Source of the DNA: Candidatus Pantoea edessiphila
GTDB taxonomy: Bacteria > Pseudomonadota > Gammaproteobacteria > Enterobacterales > Enterobacteriaceae
NCBI RefSeq assembly: GCF_002933345.1
Contig: NZ_PDKR01000004.1
Coordinates: forward strand, 20,113-84,112
DNA: 64,000 bases
Direction of reading: 5' to 3'
Shown: positions 21,301 to 33,190 of the stretch, one piece after another
Numbering within the stretch: the first letter of the stretch is position 1
How the letters are laid out: each line of letters begins with the position of its first letter
Made by a program: the position numbers and the translations under genes
The notes under the pieces: generated by a model
What the model saw: the letters and a program-made list of their open reading frames with translations, nothing else
Told to the model about the DNA's origin: nothing
Database searches by the model: none

Positions 21301-21928
21301 TAAAAAATCATGGTTAGAATATCAATTAAATAGATGTGGATATTCTTTAGAACTATTATCTGATATCCATAAATGGATAATAATAATACTTTGCAAACCA
21401 CTTAATTCAGAAGGTTTAAGTCTTATCAATATGAAAGAAACAGATTATCTCAATGATTTTAAATTTTTTCTTATGATTAAAAATAATGCAGTTATATCAG
21501 GGTTAAATAGATTATTGAGTAATAAAGATAAATTATCAAAATATGAAAATAATATTAGCTTTGATAAAGAGCAAGGTATTATTCAAGGTTATATAGATTT
21601 AGTATTTATTTGGCATAATAAATACTATTTGCTCTATTACAGATTAGATTATTTGGGCAGCCATAACATCTGTTATACAGCTCAATCCATAAAAAGCAAA
21701 ATTTTTAACAGGAGTTTTAATTTTAAAAATCAATTATGTACTTTGGCATTTCATCGTTATCTTAAACATAGATTAAATGACTATAGTTATGAAAAACATT
21801 TTGGTGGTGTGTTCTACTTGTTTTTAAAAGGATTAAGTGAAAATTTACTTAGTAATGGTATTATTAAAATATTTACAGATAAAAATTCAATCCAAAAATT
21901 GGATATATTAATTGGTAAAAATAAATAA
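18383..21928 (+). CDS. recB: RecB: SF1 helicase intact, nuclease active site lost
   Basis: 1181 residues (E. coli 1180). Helicase motifs are intact: Walker A EASAGTGKTFTI, motif II LIDEFQDTD, motif III IIGDPKQSIYSFRGAD, the Arg of TNWRSSSEM and motif VI RLFYVAVTRS. The C-terminal nuclease fold is present (HRYLKHRLNDYSYEKHFGGV) but its metal site is broken. E. coli LLDYKSN reads LLYYRLD here, so D1080 is Tyr1085 and K1082 is Arg1087; H956 in TFLHSLF is Ile961; only D1067 (Asp1072 in GYIDLVF) remains. recD, the next gene in E. coli, is absent, and argA converges after 57 bases. The product should be a RecBC helicase without DNA degradation. Confidence 0.95.
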   Translation: MNELNMKILNPITLPIKGNILIEASAGTGKTFTISLLYLRLLLGLNKKHEYYRPLSVEEILVVTFTEIATIELRKRIRNDIHQLRLSCIQGRSFNPMHQLLLEQIDDNKQAIKRLFFAEKNIYNAAIYTIHSFCRKVLKFFDFESNTSFRNKILSDEYTLFKKITLNFWNNLSCSISLDVARIISNEWNNAEDLLFTLYPLFRKKNDIINCLSFLDKTLELKHKNNLDQINSIKNIWINHNNNILKILNSSKINKRIYNNKNLKNWVDKITVWANSITLDYTIPKDLQRFRQSIINEKNKDNDKIIDFRLFKEIESFFINPISLREDFIKKALAEITISINKEKHLQGLLSFDDLLHELDKALQSSKGDLLARNIGTYFPVSLIDEFQDTDLKQYRIFQKIYIQQKLNQSLIIIGDPKQSIYSFRGADISSYINMRCEISDIYTLDTNWRSSSEMIESVNCLFSKITLPFMSPQIPFIPIKSAIDNKKIKFIFNGNKYPSLNIWIHPVNNIDCMDYEYDIAKQCAADISNLLLAKNKKKAFFLKKNNKLHLLQPSDIAVLVRNRREANLIRNALNLFSVSSVYLSEFDSVYSTVEAREFFYLLKAIQSPTQEQLIRTALATSMFSIDSKTIESLSNNNLIVLIKKFSRWKLLWQKYGLMPMFRNIILEYNIAENILASENGKRRLTDLMHISELLQAESMVLIGPNDLLNFFFEQINKPNNQISNQQLRLEEDCNFIKIITIHKSKGLQYPLTWLPFAVSFMEHDNNIYCNNNNGLSLNTNEDVNDIQSFKERMAEDLRLFYVAVTRSIYHCSIGIGTFIKGGYNTKKNTNDLYKTALGYLLKCNKYTNIKQLKDYISELKYINIKAIDIDLKPNKKWQEKKIIDTTLNNLKLNRISSDLCQSNIYPEQENEIGKFTFSSDFDENNLINYYVKKNSLIKEKSSLIVTSHFPNDLKFNTFIISLFKSMNLNTIPKKSWLEYQLNRCGYSLELLSDIHKWIIIILCKPLNSEGLSLINMKETDYLNDFKFFLMIKNNAVISGLNRLLSNKDKLSKYENNISFDKEQGIIQGYIDLVFIWHNKYYLLYYRLDYLGSHNICYTAQSIKSKIFNRSFNFKNQLCTLAFHRYLKHRLNDYSYEKHFGGVFYLFLKGLSENLLSNGIIKIFTDKNSIQKLDILIGKNK
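19991..20019 (+). repeat. A9-GC-T9-A9 palindromic homopolymer cluster inside recB
   Basis: Nine A, GC, nine T and nine A follow each other without interruption. The first 20 bases are a perfect palindrome. It is read in frame as Lys/Ala/Phe/Leu/Lys codons in a variable part of RecB just before the SDIAVLVRNRR motif, so it is tolerated. Such runs are prone to slippage in replication and transcription. Confidence 0.95.
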
Positions 21929-21985
21929 ATATTTTATTATTTTATAATACATGATTATTTCTATCTAAAGTATAAAATTGAATAT

Positions 21986-23317
21986 TTAAATTAAATCTAT
22001 CATAAGAATTTTTGAACGTCTTTGATAATTATACATTTCTTTTTTACTTTTTGGTAAAAATTCAATTCCTACTGGTTTAAAACCACGTTCTTGAAACCAA
22101 TGGATACTCCTTGTAGTTAAAACAAATATTTTTTTCAATCCTAATTGACTAGCTTGTACTGATATATATTTAAATAATATTTCACCTATAGATGAGTTAC
22201 GATAATCAGGATGAACTGCTAAACAAGCCATTTCACCTATTTCTTCATCTAAAAAAGGATATAATGCTGCGCAAGCAATGGTTAAATCATCTATTTTAAT
22301 TATTGTAAATTTATCAATTTCAATCTCTAATTGTTCACGTGAACGACGTACCAATATACCTTGTTTTTCAAGAGGACGGATTAATTCTAAAATTCCGCCT
22401 ATATCATTAATTGTAGCTTTTCTTATTTGTTCTGCAGATTCCATTACTATTTGTGTACCAATGCCATCTCGTGAAAATAGTTCTTTTAATAAGGCACCAT
22501 CTTCTTGATAACTAATTAAGTGACATCGATGTACCCCTCTACGACAAGCATTAATTGCTGCACGAAGAAAACGTATGATCTCTAATAAATAATTATTTTT
22601 TTTACTTTCTAACATATACATATGTAATTCGGCATTTTTTGTAAGTAACTCTGATATTATATCTCCTTTATCATCAACAACCCCTTGTTTGGAGCAAAAT
22701 CCTATCATTTTTTTAGCTTTAAGTTTAATTGCTATTTCTGAGGCAATTTCTTCAGAAGTTAAATTAAAACTTTCTCCAGTCACAGAAACGGCTACTGGTC
22801 CTAATAAAACAATAGTATTGTTATCTAATTGACGGTGAATTGCTCTTTCATCAATACGACGAATTTTTCCTCCATGGCAATAATCTATACCATCATCTAC
22901 ACCTAATGGCTGAGCAGTAATAAAATTACCGCTAACAACATTAATATTTGCTCCTTGTAAGGGAGTATTGTTTAAAGACATAGATAATAGAGATGTAATA
23001 TCAAGCTGAAGACGACCTGCTGCTTGTTTTACTATTTCAAGCGATTTTTTATCAGTAATACGAGTACACTTATGATAAATAGATTTTATTTTATATTCAG
23101 ACATAATTGTATTTATCTGTGGACGTGCACCATAAACTAAAACTAGACGAACTCCAAGACTATGTATTAAACCAATATCATTAATAATATTGTAGAAATT
23201 ATTATGAGCAATTGCTTCTCCGCTAAGCATAATAACAAATATTTTACCCCTATGACTATTAATATAGGGGACGGTATGTCGAAAGCTGCGCATTATTTCA
23301 TTGCTACGTTTTTTCAC
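21986..23317 (-). CDS. argA: N-acetylglutamate synthase (first step of arginine synthesis)
   Basis: 443 residues, the same length as E. coli ArgA. Acetylates glutamate with acetyl-CoA. The N-terminal amino-acid-kinase-like domain carries [26 protein letters not shown] and [19 protein letters not shown]; the C-terminal GNAT domain carries [20 protein letters not shown] and [12 protein letters not shown]. The start is a GTG at 23317-23315 (E. coli also uses GTG). No ARG box was seen upstream. It converges on recB as in E. coli, with recD missing between. Confidence 0.96.
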   Translation of the reverse strand: MKKRSNEIMRSFRHTVPYINSHRGKIFVIMLSGEAIAHNNFYNIINDIGLIHSLGVRLVLVYGARPQINTIMSEYKIKSIYHKCTRITDKKSLEIVKQAAGRLQLDITSLLSMSLNNTPLQGANINVVSGNFITAQPLGVDDGIDYCHGGKIRRIDERAIHRQLDNNTIVLLGPVAVSVTGESFNLTSEEIASEIAIKLKAKKMIGFCSKQGVVDDKGDIISELLTKNAELHMYMLESKKNNYLLEIIRFLRAAINACRRGVHRCHLISYQEDGALLKELFSRDGIGTQIVMESAEQIRKATINDIGGILELIRPLEKQGILVRRSREQLEIEIDKFTIIKIDDLTIACAALYPFLDEEIGEMACLAVHPDYRNSSIGEILFKYISVQASQLGLKKIFVLTTRSIHWFQERGFKPVGIEFLPKSKKEMYNYQRRSKILMIDLI

Positions 23318-23629
23318 ATATAACTACTCTTTTAAAAATAATATTTCAACTAATTTATTTAATAGATATTTTTACTCAAATATTTCATATAAGAAAAGGG
23401 GGAAATAACTTACCTTAATTGATAAATAATTGTATTAATAATAACAATGTAAAATTAATAATCATATAGATAAATCAAAAAAATTATCTAATTTTTTTAG
23501 TTATTGATAATCAAATTATATTTTAAAATTAAAACAACCAATCTTTTATTAGATAATTTATAATCTGAGATATGACTTGTTTTTTAAGAAAAGATGATTT
23601 TTCAAAATACTATAAGCAAACTTAAACCT
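23318..23629. other. Gene-free gap between argA and tRNA-Met
   Basis: 312 AT-rich bases upstream of argA. In E. coli amiC lies here. No amidase sequence is readable. A short purine stretch (AAAAGGGGG near 23,395) stands out in composition but has no assignable role. The argA promoter must lie here. Confidence 0.55.
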
Positions 23630-23706
<77 letters not shown>

Positions 23707-23939
23707 CTAAGATAATACCATTAGTATACTTATTATTAAAGTTTATTGCAAATTTTTTTAATTTTATATTTATAACAAATATTGTAATTAAATAAAGTAA
23801 TTTATTAAATTATATAAATTCTATATTCAATAGTAATTTAAAATTAATTTTTTATTTCTATAGATTTTATAACAATGTTTAATGTAAATTGATATCTTAT
23901 TGATAAATATTTTTATAAATATAATAAACTCTGTTTATA

Positions 23940-24779
23940 TTATTGTCTTACTAAACGTAAACATGTTGGAGAAAAAGATATATTGCTACGCCAAGAATTA
24001 ATTTCTATACCCTCGCGACGTATATATCTAGCATAAACAGTTAATTCTGTAGGGTTGCAAAAATATGAAATATCATTAAATATTCTTTCAATACATTGTT
24101 CATATAATTCACTATGGTTACGAAATGACATTAGATAACGAAGTAGTGATGCATAATTAATACTTGGTCCTTTATAATAAATCATAATTGAACCCCAATT
24201 GGACTTATTAGTAATTGGACAAATAGATTTAAACAAATGACTAATTAGTGTTTCTTTAACTATCCTATTTCTTACTGATCCTTCTAAATAATTAGGATTA
24301 ATAAAATAATCTTCAATTTCTATATCCTGTTCATCAATACAATAACCACTAAAATTATTTATAGAATGTACTTTTATTTCATTTAAACGAAATAGTGATA
24401 CATCAACTTTACTTTCAGAACAGATACTTAAATCGTATTCTAATATTTTACGTATTTCATTCCAGTTATTAAATTTTATTTGAGTAAAACTACTAAGATA
24501 TAATTGCAAACTGCTAGATTCTATGATGTTTTTACTATCACAATTAAATACTATTTTCCCTATGCTTACTTGTGGTAATCCTTTATTATTTAACCAAGAT
24601 AATTCATATAAAGTCCACATATCATTACCAAAGAACGGTATAATTTTATTAAACACACCAATGTCTTTTCGATATGAACTACGTGGCATTATTTTTATTA
24701 AATTAAATTTCTTTGCATAAATTATACTGTTATTTAATGATACATTATTAATTAATTTATTTTGCCTATATGTAAACAT
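23940..24779 (-). CDS. queF: QueF-type preQ0 reductase with two catalytic residues replaced
   Basis: 279 residues (E. coli 282). QueF reduces 7-cyano-7-deazaguanine (preQ0) to preQ1 with NADPH on the way to queuosine in tRNA. The bimodular enteric form is recognised from DMWTLYELSWLNNKGLPQ, NIIESSSLQLYLSSF and the C-terminal NSWRSN. The nucleophile Cys187 (E. coli C190) is present in SICPIT, but the acid Asp197 is Asn194 (AAT) in SNWGS and the substrate-contacting His229 is Tyr226 (TAT) in LYEQC. Both are single transitions. Together with a dead queD at 28,637, this suggests an inactive or re-purposed protein, even though the frame is open. Confidence 0.9.
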   Translation of the reverse strand: MFTYRQNKLINNVSLNNSIIYAKKFNLIKIMPRSSYRKDIGVFNKIIPFFGNDMWTLYELSWLNNKGLPQVSIGKIVFNCDSKNIIESSSLQLYLSSFTQIKFNNWNEIRKILEYDLSICSESKVDVSLFRLNEIKVHSINNFSGYCIDEQDIEIEDYFINPNYLEGSVRNRIVKETLISHLFKSICPITNKSNWGSIMIYYKGPSINYASLLRYLMSFRNHSELYEQCIERIFNDISYFCNPTELTVYARYIRREGIEINSWRSNISFSPTCLRLVRQ

Positions 24780-25398
24780 AATTAATTCCCATAATTACTA
24801 AATAAAAATTAATGATTATATTTTTTATTATTTATTAAATTTTATTTTAATATGGCAATATTAAAACCATTACTTAATCTTATTTTAAATAAGATACTAT
24901 CCTTGATAAGTTAATATGTAATACATATAATTTAATTAAAAATAATATCAATAAAATATTATTATTTAATATTAATACAGTATTCTTATTTAAAATATAA
25001 AATGAATAATTATTTTTAATTTTAAAAAAATAATTTCATTAGGTTGTTTATAAAAAATTTTAAGTAAATTACAAATAGCTAATGTTGATTTAATTTTTTA
25101 GAATTTTTATATAATCACGTCTGCTGTTTTTCAGAAAAATATGTTTTAATTATATTAAAAGTAATTATTTTATATTTTAAATTTAATATTTTAAAAACAC
25201 TAGTAATCACTTTTAATGAAATTGTTTCTAAATAAAAATATTATAATTTAATTATAATAATAATCTTAAAAAAAGAAAAAACTGTTTGTTCCCATTAAAT
25301 ATTCAATACATTATAATTCAAATATTTTTTAAAAATCTATAAATTAAAATATTAATATTAACAATAATTAATTGTGAGTTTAACATATTTAATATATA
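24780..25398. other. Long gene-free AT gap upstream of pyrG
   Basis: About 620 bases with no gene. In E. coli mazG precedes pyrG. I looked for MazG motifs and found none. A small island near 25,115-25,140 (CACGTCTGCTG then TTTTTCAGA) is richer in G/C than the rest and contains a 4-base inverted repeat, with no clear role. Confidence 0.55.
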
Positions 25399-25431
25399 AT
25401 GAAAAACCATATTAATTTCTATGTTTTTCAT
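25399..25431 (+). promoter_or_regulatory. Hairpin just upstream of pyrG
   Basis: ATGAAAAAC at 25,399-25,407 and its exact complement GTTTTTCAT at 25,423-25,431 can form a 9-bp stem with a 15-base loop, followed by TTTTAATAAT. It ends 17 bases before the pyrG ATG. It could be a leftover terminator or a leader element. In this composition chance inverted repeats are common, so the assignment is weak. Confidence 0.35.
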
Positions 25432-25439
25432 TTTAATAA

Positions 25440-27086
<1,647 letters not shown>

Positions 27087-27138
27087 TGAATTAATATTTA
27101 ATATAGTAATTATTAATTACGTATAGGAAATAATTTTA

Positions 27139-28419
27139 ATGTCAAAGATAATAAAAGTCATCGGTCGTGAAATCATAGATTCACGTGGTAATCCTACTGT
27201 AGAAGCGGAAGTACATTTGAAATGTGGTTTAGTAGGTTTAGCATCGATTCCATCAGGTGCTTCTACTGGATCACGTGAAGCTTTAGAATTGCGTGATGGT
27301 GATAAATCACGTTTTTTAGGAAAAGGTGTTAATAAGGCTGTTTCTTTAATTAATGATGTTATAGGTAAAGCAATAAAAAATAAAGATGCTATGGATCAAG
27401 AAGATATTGATTATACTATGATTAATTTAGATGGGACAGAAAATAAATCCAATTTAGGTGCAAATTCTATTTTAGCTGTTTCATTAGCTACTGCCAAAGC
27501 AGCGGCTAATTCTAAAAATCAATTACTTTATGAACATATTGCTGAATTAAATGGTACTCCAAAAAAATATTCTATGCCCTTGCCTATGATAAATATAATT
27601 AATGGGGGAAGACATGCAGATAATAATCTTGATATACAAGAATTTATGATTCAACCTATTAGTGCAAAAAATATTAAAGAAGCTATTCGTATGGGTGCAG
27701 AAATATTTCATAATTTATCTATTATACTTAAAAACAAAGGTATGAGTACAAATGTAGGAGATGAAGGAGGATATGCACCAAACTTAAAATCAAATACTGA
27801 AGCATTAGAAATTATATCAGAAGCCGTGAAAATAACTGGCTATAAATTAGGTAAAGATATTACTATAGCTATAGATTGTGCAGCTTCTGAACTTTACGAA
27901 GAAGGATATTATAGGCTAAAAGGTGAAAATAAAATATTTACTTCAAATAGTTTTACTAACTTTTTAAAAGAACTTATTGAAAAGTACCCAATAACTTCTA
28001 TTGAAGATGGATTGGATGAATATGATTGGGAGGGTTTTGCTTATCAAACTAAAATTTTAGGAAATAAAGTTCAGTTAGTAGGTGATGATTTATTTGTAAC
28101 AAATACTAAAATTCTTCAAAAGGGTATAGATCAAGGAATTGCTAATGCAATTTTAATAAAATACAACCAAATTGGTTCTTTAACAGAAACTTTAGCAGCT
28201 ATTAAAATGGCAAAAAATGCTGGTTACAGAACGATTATATCTCACCGATCAGGTGAAACCGAAGATACGACAATCTCTGATTTAGCAGTAGGTACTTCAG
28301 CAGATCAAATTAAAACTGGATCACTAAGTCGTTCTGAACGTATAGCTAAATATAACCAATTAATACGCATTGAAGAAGCAATTAGTTATCATTCAACTTT
28401 CAACGTTTTAAACAGATAA
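27139..28419 (+). CDS. eno: Enolase
   Basis: 426 residues (E. coli 432). Dehydrates 2-phosphoglycerate to phosphoenolpyruvate. Motifs include [47 protein letters not shown], the Mg ligands Asp in [13 protein letters not shown], Glu in [13 protein letters not shown] and Asp in VGDDLFVTN, then the enolase signature [14 protein letters not shown] and [13 protein letters not shown] ribosome site (AGGAAA) precedes the ATG at 27139. A hairpin terminator follows the stop. Confidence 0.98.
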   Translation: MSKIIKVIGREIIDSRGNPTVEAEVHLKCGLVGLASIPSGASTGSREALELRDGDKSRFLGKGVNKAVSLINDVIGKAIKNKDAMDQEDIDYTMINLDGTENKSNLGANSILAVSLATAKAAANSKNQLLYEHIAELNGTPKKYSMPLPMINIINGGRHADNNLDIQEFMIQPISAKNIKEAIRMGAEIFHNLSIILKNKGMSTNVGDEGGYAPNLKSNTEALEIISEAVKITGYKLGKDITIAIDCAASELYEEGYYRLKGENKIFTSNSFTNFLKELIEKYPITSIEDGLDEYDWEGFAYQTKILGNKVQLVGDDLFVTNTKILQKGIDQGIANAILIKYNQIGSLTETLAAIKMAKNAGYRTIISHRSGETEDTTISDLAVGTSADQIKTGSLSRSERIAKYNQLIRIEEAISYHSTFNVLNR

Positions 28420-28426
28420 GATATTA

Positions 28427-28456
28427 ATTATGTTATATTTTAGCATAATAATTTTT
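28427..28456 (+). terminator. Probable Rho-independent terminator after eno
   Basis: Eight bases after the eno stop, ATTATGTTA pairs with TAGCATAAT (nine pairs, one of them G:U) around a TATTT loop, followed by AATTTTT. Position, loop size and T tract fit an intrinsic terminator of the pyrG-eno unit, though the stem is AT-rich and weak. Confidence 0.6.
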
Positions 28457-28636
28457 ATAGATATCTTTAGTAGATCTCATTAAATTAATATAATCAATTA
28501 AATAATTGATTATTTAAAAGCAATTTAATTAATAAAAAAAATATATATATTTAATGGTAAATTATTTTTAATATTAAATTTAATGCCAAAATTAAGAAAT
28601 AAAAATATAATAATTTATTAGGAATTAATTGTTTAA

Positions 28637-28800
28637 TTACTGTCCTTCCTTATTAGAATTATAATTACAACCAAAACGAGTGTAATTATTTTTTTCAAAA
28701 ATCCATGTTTTATACAATTAATAGTTATTTTATATCCCTGTAAGATCATAGTGAACTATCCTTTCCTTGTTAAATATTAATGAAAAGATCTTTATTTTAA
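28637..28800 (-). pseudogene. queD: 6-carboxytetrahydropterin synthase QueD, decayed remnant
   Basis: Reading the minus strand from about 28,800 towards 28,637, one frame shows in order ERIVHYDLTGI (E. coli QueD ERLDHHYLNDI), TWIFE (KWIWD) and NYTRFGCNY (ETCTAGCIY), then a stop at 28,639-28,637. The blocks are separated by stop codons and by a loss of about 12 codons before the last one. QueD makes the second intermediate of queuosine synthesis from GTP. In E. coli queD is divergent from and adjacent to cysJ, the same position and strand as here. The N-terminal half is not readable. Confidence 0.68.
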
Positions 28801-28932
28801 AACACTTTAATTATAAATAATTTAGTTATTTAATATATTTAAGATTTATTTAAATATTAATTTATAGTTTGTTAATTTTATTTAAATAGATAATATAATT
28901 CCATTTACTGAAATAGTGAAAATTTTAATGTG

Positions 28933-30738
28933 ATGAATAATCATAACTCATTTTCAGATCTTGCCTTTCCAATTACTTTAGAACAATTTAATACATTACA
29001 ATTAGTTATAAAGGATTTTTCAGAAAATCAGTTATTATGGCTTTCAGGTTATCTTTGGGGTTTAGTAAATAATCAAAAAATCACTAACAAAGTTAATATA
29101 TCTAAAAACAAAAAAGAACCTGTGATAACACTTATATCATCATCTCAGACAGGCAATGCTAGACGTGCATCAGAGTGGCTTAGAGATGAGCTAAATTCGA
29201 TTCAATTAAATGTAAATTTAATTCACGCAAGTGATTATACTTATAAAAAAATTAATAAAGAAAAGATATTGTTAATTATAACATCTACTCAAGGCGAAGG
29301 TGAGCCTCCAGAAGAATCAGCTGCTTTATATAATTTCTTGATGTCAAAAAAAGCCCCAAAAATGAAAGAAACTGTTTTTGCAGTATTTGGTCTAGGAGAT
29401 ACTTCTTATGAGTTTTTTAGTAAAGCTGGAAAAGATATTGATAATAGACTAGCAGAATTAGGTGCAAAAAGATTAATAGACAGAGTTGATGCTGATGTTG
29501 AATATAAAAATAAACTAAAAGTTTGGTGTAGTTTATTAACAAAACATCTTAAAACTCATATAAAAAATAATTTATTTGAACAAGTAGAAACAAATATAAT
29601 AAAAGAATCTAATAAAAATTTTAATATTAATTATAACAGAAAAAATCCTTTCAATGCATCTTGTTTAGTTAATCAAAAAATTACTGGTAGAAAATCAGAT
29701 AAAGATATACGTCATATTGAAATTGACATAAGTAATTCACAAATAATTTATAATCCTGGTGATGCAATTGGAATATGGTATAAAAATGATGATAGTTTAA
29801 TTAATGAAATTTTAAAATTAGTTAAATTAAAAGGGGATGAAAAAGTTAAAATCCATGATAAGTTTATTCCAATCACATGTGCATTAAAAAACCAGTTTGA
29901 CTTAACCAGAAATAACAATAAAACAATTGAAAAATATGCTCTTTTATCTAAAAATAAAAACCTTTTATCAATGATAAATGATAGATGTAAAATGCAAAAA
30001 TACGCAAATTTATATCCAATTGTTGATATGATTCGTTTATCACCTACTAGATTAACTGCTGAAAAATTAATTAGCATATTACGTCCCTTGACGCCTAGAC
30101 TTTATTCTATTTCTTCTGCACAATCTGAAAATGAAAATGAAGTGCATATTACAGTTGGTATAATTAGCTTTAATATTGAAAATTATTGTCGTGGTGGAGG
30201 TGCATCTACTTGGTTATCTAATCTTAGAGAAGAAGAAAATATAAGTATTTTTATCGAAAATAACAATAATTTTCGTTTACCCGTAGATAAAAAATTACCA
30301 ATAATTATGATAGGTACTGGAACTGGTATTGCTCCATTTCGCTCATTTATGCAACAGCGTGATTACGATAGTTCTTCCGGAAAAAATTGGTTGTTTTTTG
30401 GTAATCGTCATTTTACAGAAGATTTTTTATATCAAATAGAATGGCAAGATTATGTAAAAAGAGGACTTTTAAATAAAATTAATTTAGCATGGTCACGTGA
30501 TCAATCTGAAAAAGTTTATATTCAAGATAAAATTCGTGCTAACGGAGTAGATATATGGTGTTGGATTGAAGAAGGTGCACATATTTATATTTGTGGTGAT
30601 GCTAATAAAATGGCAAAAGATGTTGAAGCAGCCTTGTTAGAAGTTATTTCTAAACAAGGTCAAATGAATAAAGAAAAGGCTGAAGATTTTTTAAATGAAT
30701 TACGTATTGAATACCGCTACCAAAGAGACATTTACTAA
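28933..30738 (+). CDS. cysJ: Sulfite reductase flavoprotein (alpha) subunit
   Basis: 601 residues from the ATG at 28,933 (a GTG codon directly before it is an alternative); E. coli 599. CysJ takes electrons from NADPH through FAD and FMN to the CysI hemoprotein. The N-terminal flavodoxin domain has [28 protein letters not shown] and [11 protein letters not shown]. The FAD domain has RLYSISSAQ and [10 protein letters not shown]. The NADPH domain has [23 protein letters not shown] and the C-terminal YRYQRDIY. It overlaps cysI by one base (TAATG), indicating coupled translation. Confidence 0.97.
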   Translation: MNNHNSFSDLAFPITLEQFNTLQLVIKDFSENQLLWLSGYLWGLVNNQKITNKVNISKNKKEPVITLISSSQTGNARRASEWLRDELNSIQLNVNLIHASDYTYKKINKEKILLIITSTQGEGEPPEESAALYNFLMSKKAPKMKETVFAVFGLGDTSYEFFSKAGKDIDNRLAELGAKRLIDRVDADVEYKNKLKVWCSLLTKHLKTHIKNNLFEQVETNIIKESNKNFNINYNRKNPFNASCLVNQKITGRKSDKDIRHIEIDISNSQIIYNPGDAIGIWYKNDDSLINEILKLVKLKGDEKVKIHDKFIPITCALKNQFDLTRNNNKTIEKYALLSKNKNLLSMINDRCKMQKYANLYPIVDMIRLSPTRLTAEKLISILRPLTPRLYSISSAQSENENEVHITVGIISFNIENYCRGGGASTWLSNLREEENISIFIENNNNFRLPVDKKLPIIMIGTGTGIAPFRSFMQQRDYDSSSGKNWLFFGNRHFTEDFLYQIEWQDYVKRGLLNKINLAWSRDQSEKVYIQDKIRANGVDIWCWIEEGAHIYICGDANKMAKDVEAALLEVISKQGQMNKEKAEDFLNELRIEYRYQRDIY

Positions 30739-32453
30739 TGACTGAAAAAAACCAGAAAAGTCCTTTTGTTGTTAAGGGAAATTTAGAAGATGCAGAACGT
30801 ATAAAATATCAAAGCAATTACTTACGTGGTACTATTTTACAAGATCTTGATAATGAATTAACTGGTAGTTTTACAGGAGATAATTTTTCATTGATTCGTT
30901 TTCATGGCATGTATCAACAAGATAATAGAGATATTAGAACTGAACGTATTAAACAGAAATTAGAACCACTACATTCTATAATGTTACGTTGTCGATTACC
31001 CGGAGGAGTTATTACAACACAGCAATGGTTGGATATCGATAAGTTTGCTACTGCTAAAACTATTTACGGTAGCATTCGTTTAACGAATCGTCAAACATTT
31101 CAATTTCATGGTATTCTTAAAAAAAACATTAAACTTACGCATAAAATGTTACATCAAATAGGTCTCGATTCATTAGCTACTGCTAATGATGTAAATCGCA
31201 ATGTTCTCTGTACTTCAAATCCTTACGAATCAATATTACATCAAAAAGTTTATAATTTAGCAAAAAAACTTTCCGAGCATTTATTACCACGCACTAAAGC
31301 TTATGCAGAAATTTGGTGGGATGATCATAAAATTGTAGAGAAAGAAGAAGAACCCATATTAGGTAAAACTTATCTACCCCGCAAATTTAAAATCACAATA
31401 GTGATTCCTCCTAATAATGATGTTGATTTACATGCAAATGATCTCAACTTTGTAGCTATTATAAAGAATAAGGAATTAATTGGATTTAATTTATTAATAG
31501 GAGGAGGTTTATCTATAGAACATAATAATCATGCAACTTATCCTCGCACTGCAACTGATTTTGGTTATATTGAAATTGAAAAAATGATTGATGTCGCTAC
31601 TGCGGTCATTACTATACAACGTGATTGGGGTAATCGCACTGATCGTAAAAATGCTAGAACTAAATATACGTTAGAAAGAGTAGGAATTGATCATTTCAAA
31701 AAGGAAATAGAAATTCGTGCTGATATGAAATTTAAACCTAGTTATCCATATAAATTAACTACTCGCGGTGATCGTATTGGATGGATTAAAGGTATAGATG
31801 AAAAATGGCATTTAACGTTATTTATTGAAAATGGACGGATAATTAATCATCCTAAATATCAGTTAAAAAAAGGTATTGCTGAAATTGCAAAAAATCATCG
31901 AGGTAATTTTCGTTTAACTGCTAATCAAAATTTAATTATAACCAGTGTTCCAGAAAATAAAAAATTACATATCGAATCTATAGCAATGAAATATGGATTA
32001 ATAAATAAAATATCTGCTCAAAGAAAAAATTCTATGGCTTGTGTATCCTTTCCTACATGTCCATTAGCAATGGCAGAAGCTGAAAGATTTCTTCCGAAAT
32101 TCATTACAAAAATTGAAAATATCATGAAGAACTATGGAGTAAATAATAGATATATAGTATTACGTGTTACTGGCTGCCCTAATGGTTGTGGCCGTGCTAT
32201 GTTAGCGGAAATTGGTCTAATTGGGAAAGCAATTGGTCGTTATAACCTCCATATTGGAGGTAATCGAATAGGTACAAGAATTGCACGTATGTACCGTGAA
32301 AATATTAAAGAAGATGAGATTATTTCTAATATTTCTAAGCTAATAGAATGCTGGGCTAAAGAAGGTTATAAAGAAGAGAATTTTGGTGATTTTGTAATTA
32401 GAATTGGAATCGTAAAACCGGTATTGGATCCAGCACGAGATTTTTGGAAATAA
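30738..32453 (+). CDS. cysI: Sulfite reductase hemoprotein (beta) subunit
   Basis: 571 residues (E. coli 570). Six-electron reduction of sulfite to sulfide on a coupled [4Fe-4S]-siroheme centre. The four cluster cysteines are in [17 protein letters not shown] and [17 protein letters not shown]. Substrate-site sequences [15 protein letters not shown] and [11 protein letters not shown] are also intact. Its siroheme is made by CysG, encoded nearby. cysH starts three bases after the stop. Confidence 0.97.
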   Translation: MTEKNQKSPFVVKGNLEDAERIKYQSNYLRGTILQDLDNELTGSFTGDNFSLIRFHGMYQQDNRDIRTERIKQKLEPLHSIMLRCRLPGGVITTQQWLDIDKFATAKTIYGSIRLTNRQTFQFHGILKKNIKLTHKMLHQIGLDSLATANDVNRNVLCTSNPYESILHQKVYNLAKKLSEHLLPRTKAYAEIWWDDHKIVEKEEEPILGKTYLPRKFKITIVIPPNNDVDLHANDLNFVAIIKNKELIGFNLLIGGGLSIEHNNHATYPRTATDFGYIEIEKMIDVATAVITIQRDWGNRTDRKNARTKYTLERVGIDHFKKEIEIRADMKFKPSYPYKLTTRGDRIGWIKGIDEKWHLTLFIENGRIINHPKYQLKKGIAEIAKNHRGNFRLTANQNLIITSVPENKKLHIESIAMKYGLINKISAQRKNSMACVSFPTCPLAMAEAERFLPKFITKIENIMKNYGVNNRYIVLRVTGCPNGCGRAMLAEIGLIGKAIGRYNLHIGGNRIGTRIARMYRENIKEDEIISNISKLIECWAKEGYKEENFGDFVIRIGIVKPVLDPARDFWK

Positions 32454-32455
32454 AA

Positions 32456-33190
32456 ATGATTAAATTAGATTTTTCATTATTCAACAAAACATCACAAATA
32501 GAACGTAAAGAAATATTAAACTCTATTAATTTGAAATTAAATAAACTAATAGCAGAAGATCGTATTATATGGGCATTAAAAAACTTACCAAGTGTACATG
32601 TATTATCTTCTAGCTTTGGTATTCAATCTGCAGTTTCATTACATTTAATTACAAAGTTACAACCTAATATCCCAATAATTTTGATAGATACCGGATATCT
32701 TTTTCCAGAAACTTATCTTTTTATTGATGAATTAGTTAATAAATTTAATTTAAATATACATGTTTTTAGATCTAAAATATCGTCTGCTTGGCAAGAAGCA
32801 CGTTATGGAAAACTATGGCAACACGGTATAAAAGGAATTATTAAATATAATAAGATAAATAAAATCAATCCAATGAATTATGCTATAAAATCATTAGGTA
32901 TAAAAACTTGGTTTGCTGGATTAAGGCGTGTTCAATCAAATAGTAGAGCTAATTTATCCGTATTGGAATTTAAAAGAGGTATCTTCAAGGTATTACCCAT
33001 TATAGATTGGGATAATCGTCAAGTTCATAGATACTTGCAAATAAATAACTTAAAATATCATCCCTTGCATGATAAAGGATATTTGTCATTAGGAGATGTA
33101 CATACAACAAGAATTTGGGAAGCAGGAATGACAGAAGAGGAAACTCGTTTTTTTGGAATAAAACGTGAGTGTGGAATACACGAAGATTAA
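32456..33190 (+). CDS. cysH: PAPS reductase (thioredoxin-dependent)
   Basis: 244 residues from the ATG at 32,456, identical in length to E. coli CysH; a longer reading from TTG 32,444 would overlap cysI and is not needed. Reduces 3'-phosphoadenylylsulfate to sulfite. Motifs are [14 protein letters not shown] (phosphate loop), [30 protein letters not shown] and the catalytic Cys in the C-terminal KRECGIHED. It uses the PAPS made by CysDN and CysC. Confidence 0.97.
   Translation: MIKLDFSLFNKTSQIERKEILNSINLKLNKLIAEDRIIWALKNLPSVHVLSSSFGIQSAVSLHLITKLQPNIPIILIDTGYLFPETYLFIDELVNKFNLNIHVFRSKISSAWQEARYGKLWQHGIKGIIKYNKINKINPMNYAIKSLGIKTWFAGLRRVQSNSRANLSVLEFKRGIFKVLPIIDWDNRQVHRYLQINNLKYHPLHDKGYLSLGDVHTTRIWEAGMTEEETRFFGIKRECGIHED

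Noticed and set aside
23318..23400. ARG box (ArgR operator) upstream of argA
   Set aside because: No pair of TGAAT/ATTCA-like half sites with correct spacing was found.
28661..28695. ATAATTACA/TGTAATTAT hairpin followed by a T run on the plus strand
   Set aside because: It looks like a terminator but lies within the queD remnant, far from any upstream stop; probably coincidental.
32444..32455. TTG start for cysH
   Set aside because: It would overlap the end of cysI; the ATG at 32,456 gives the exact family length.
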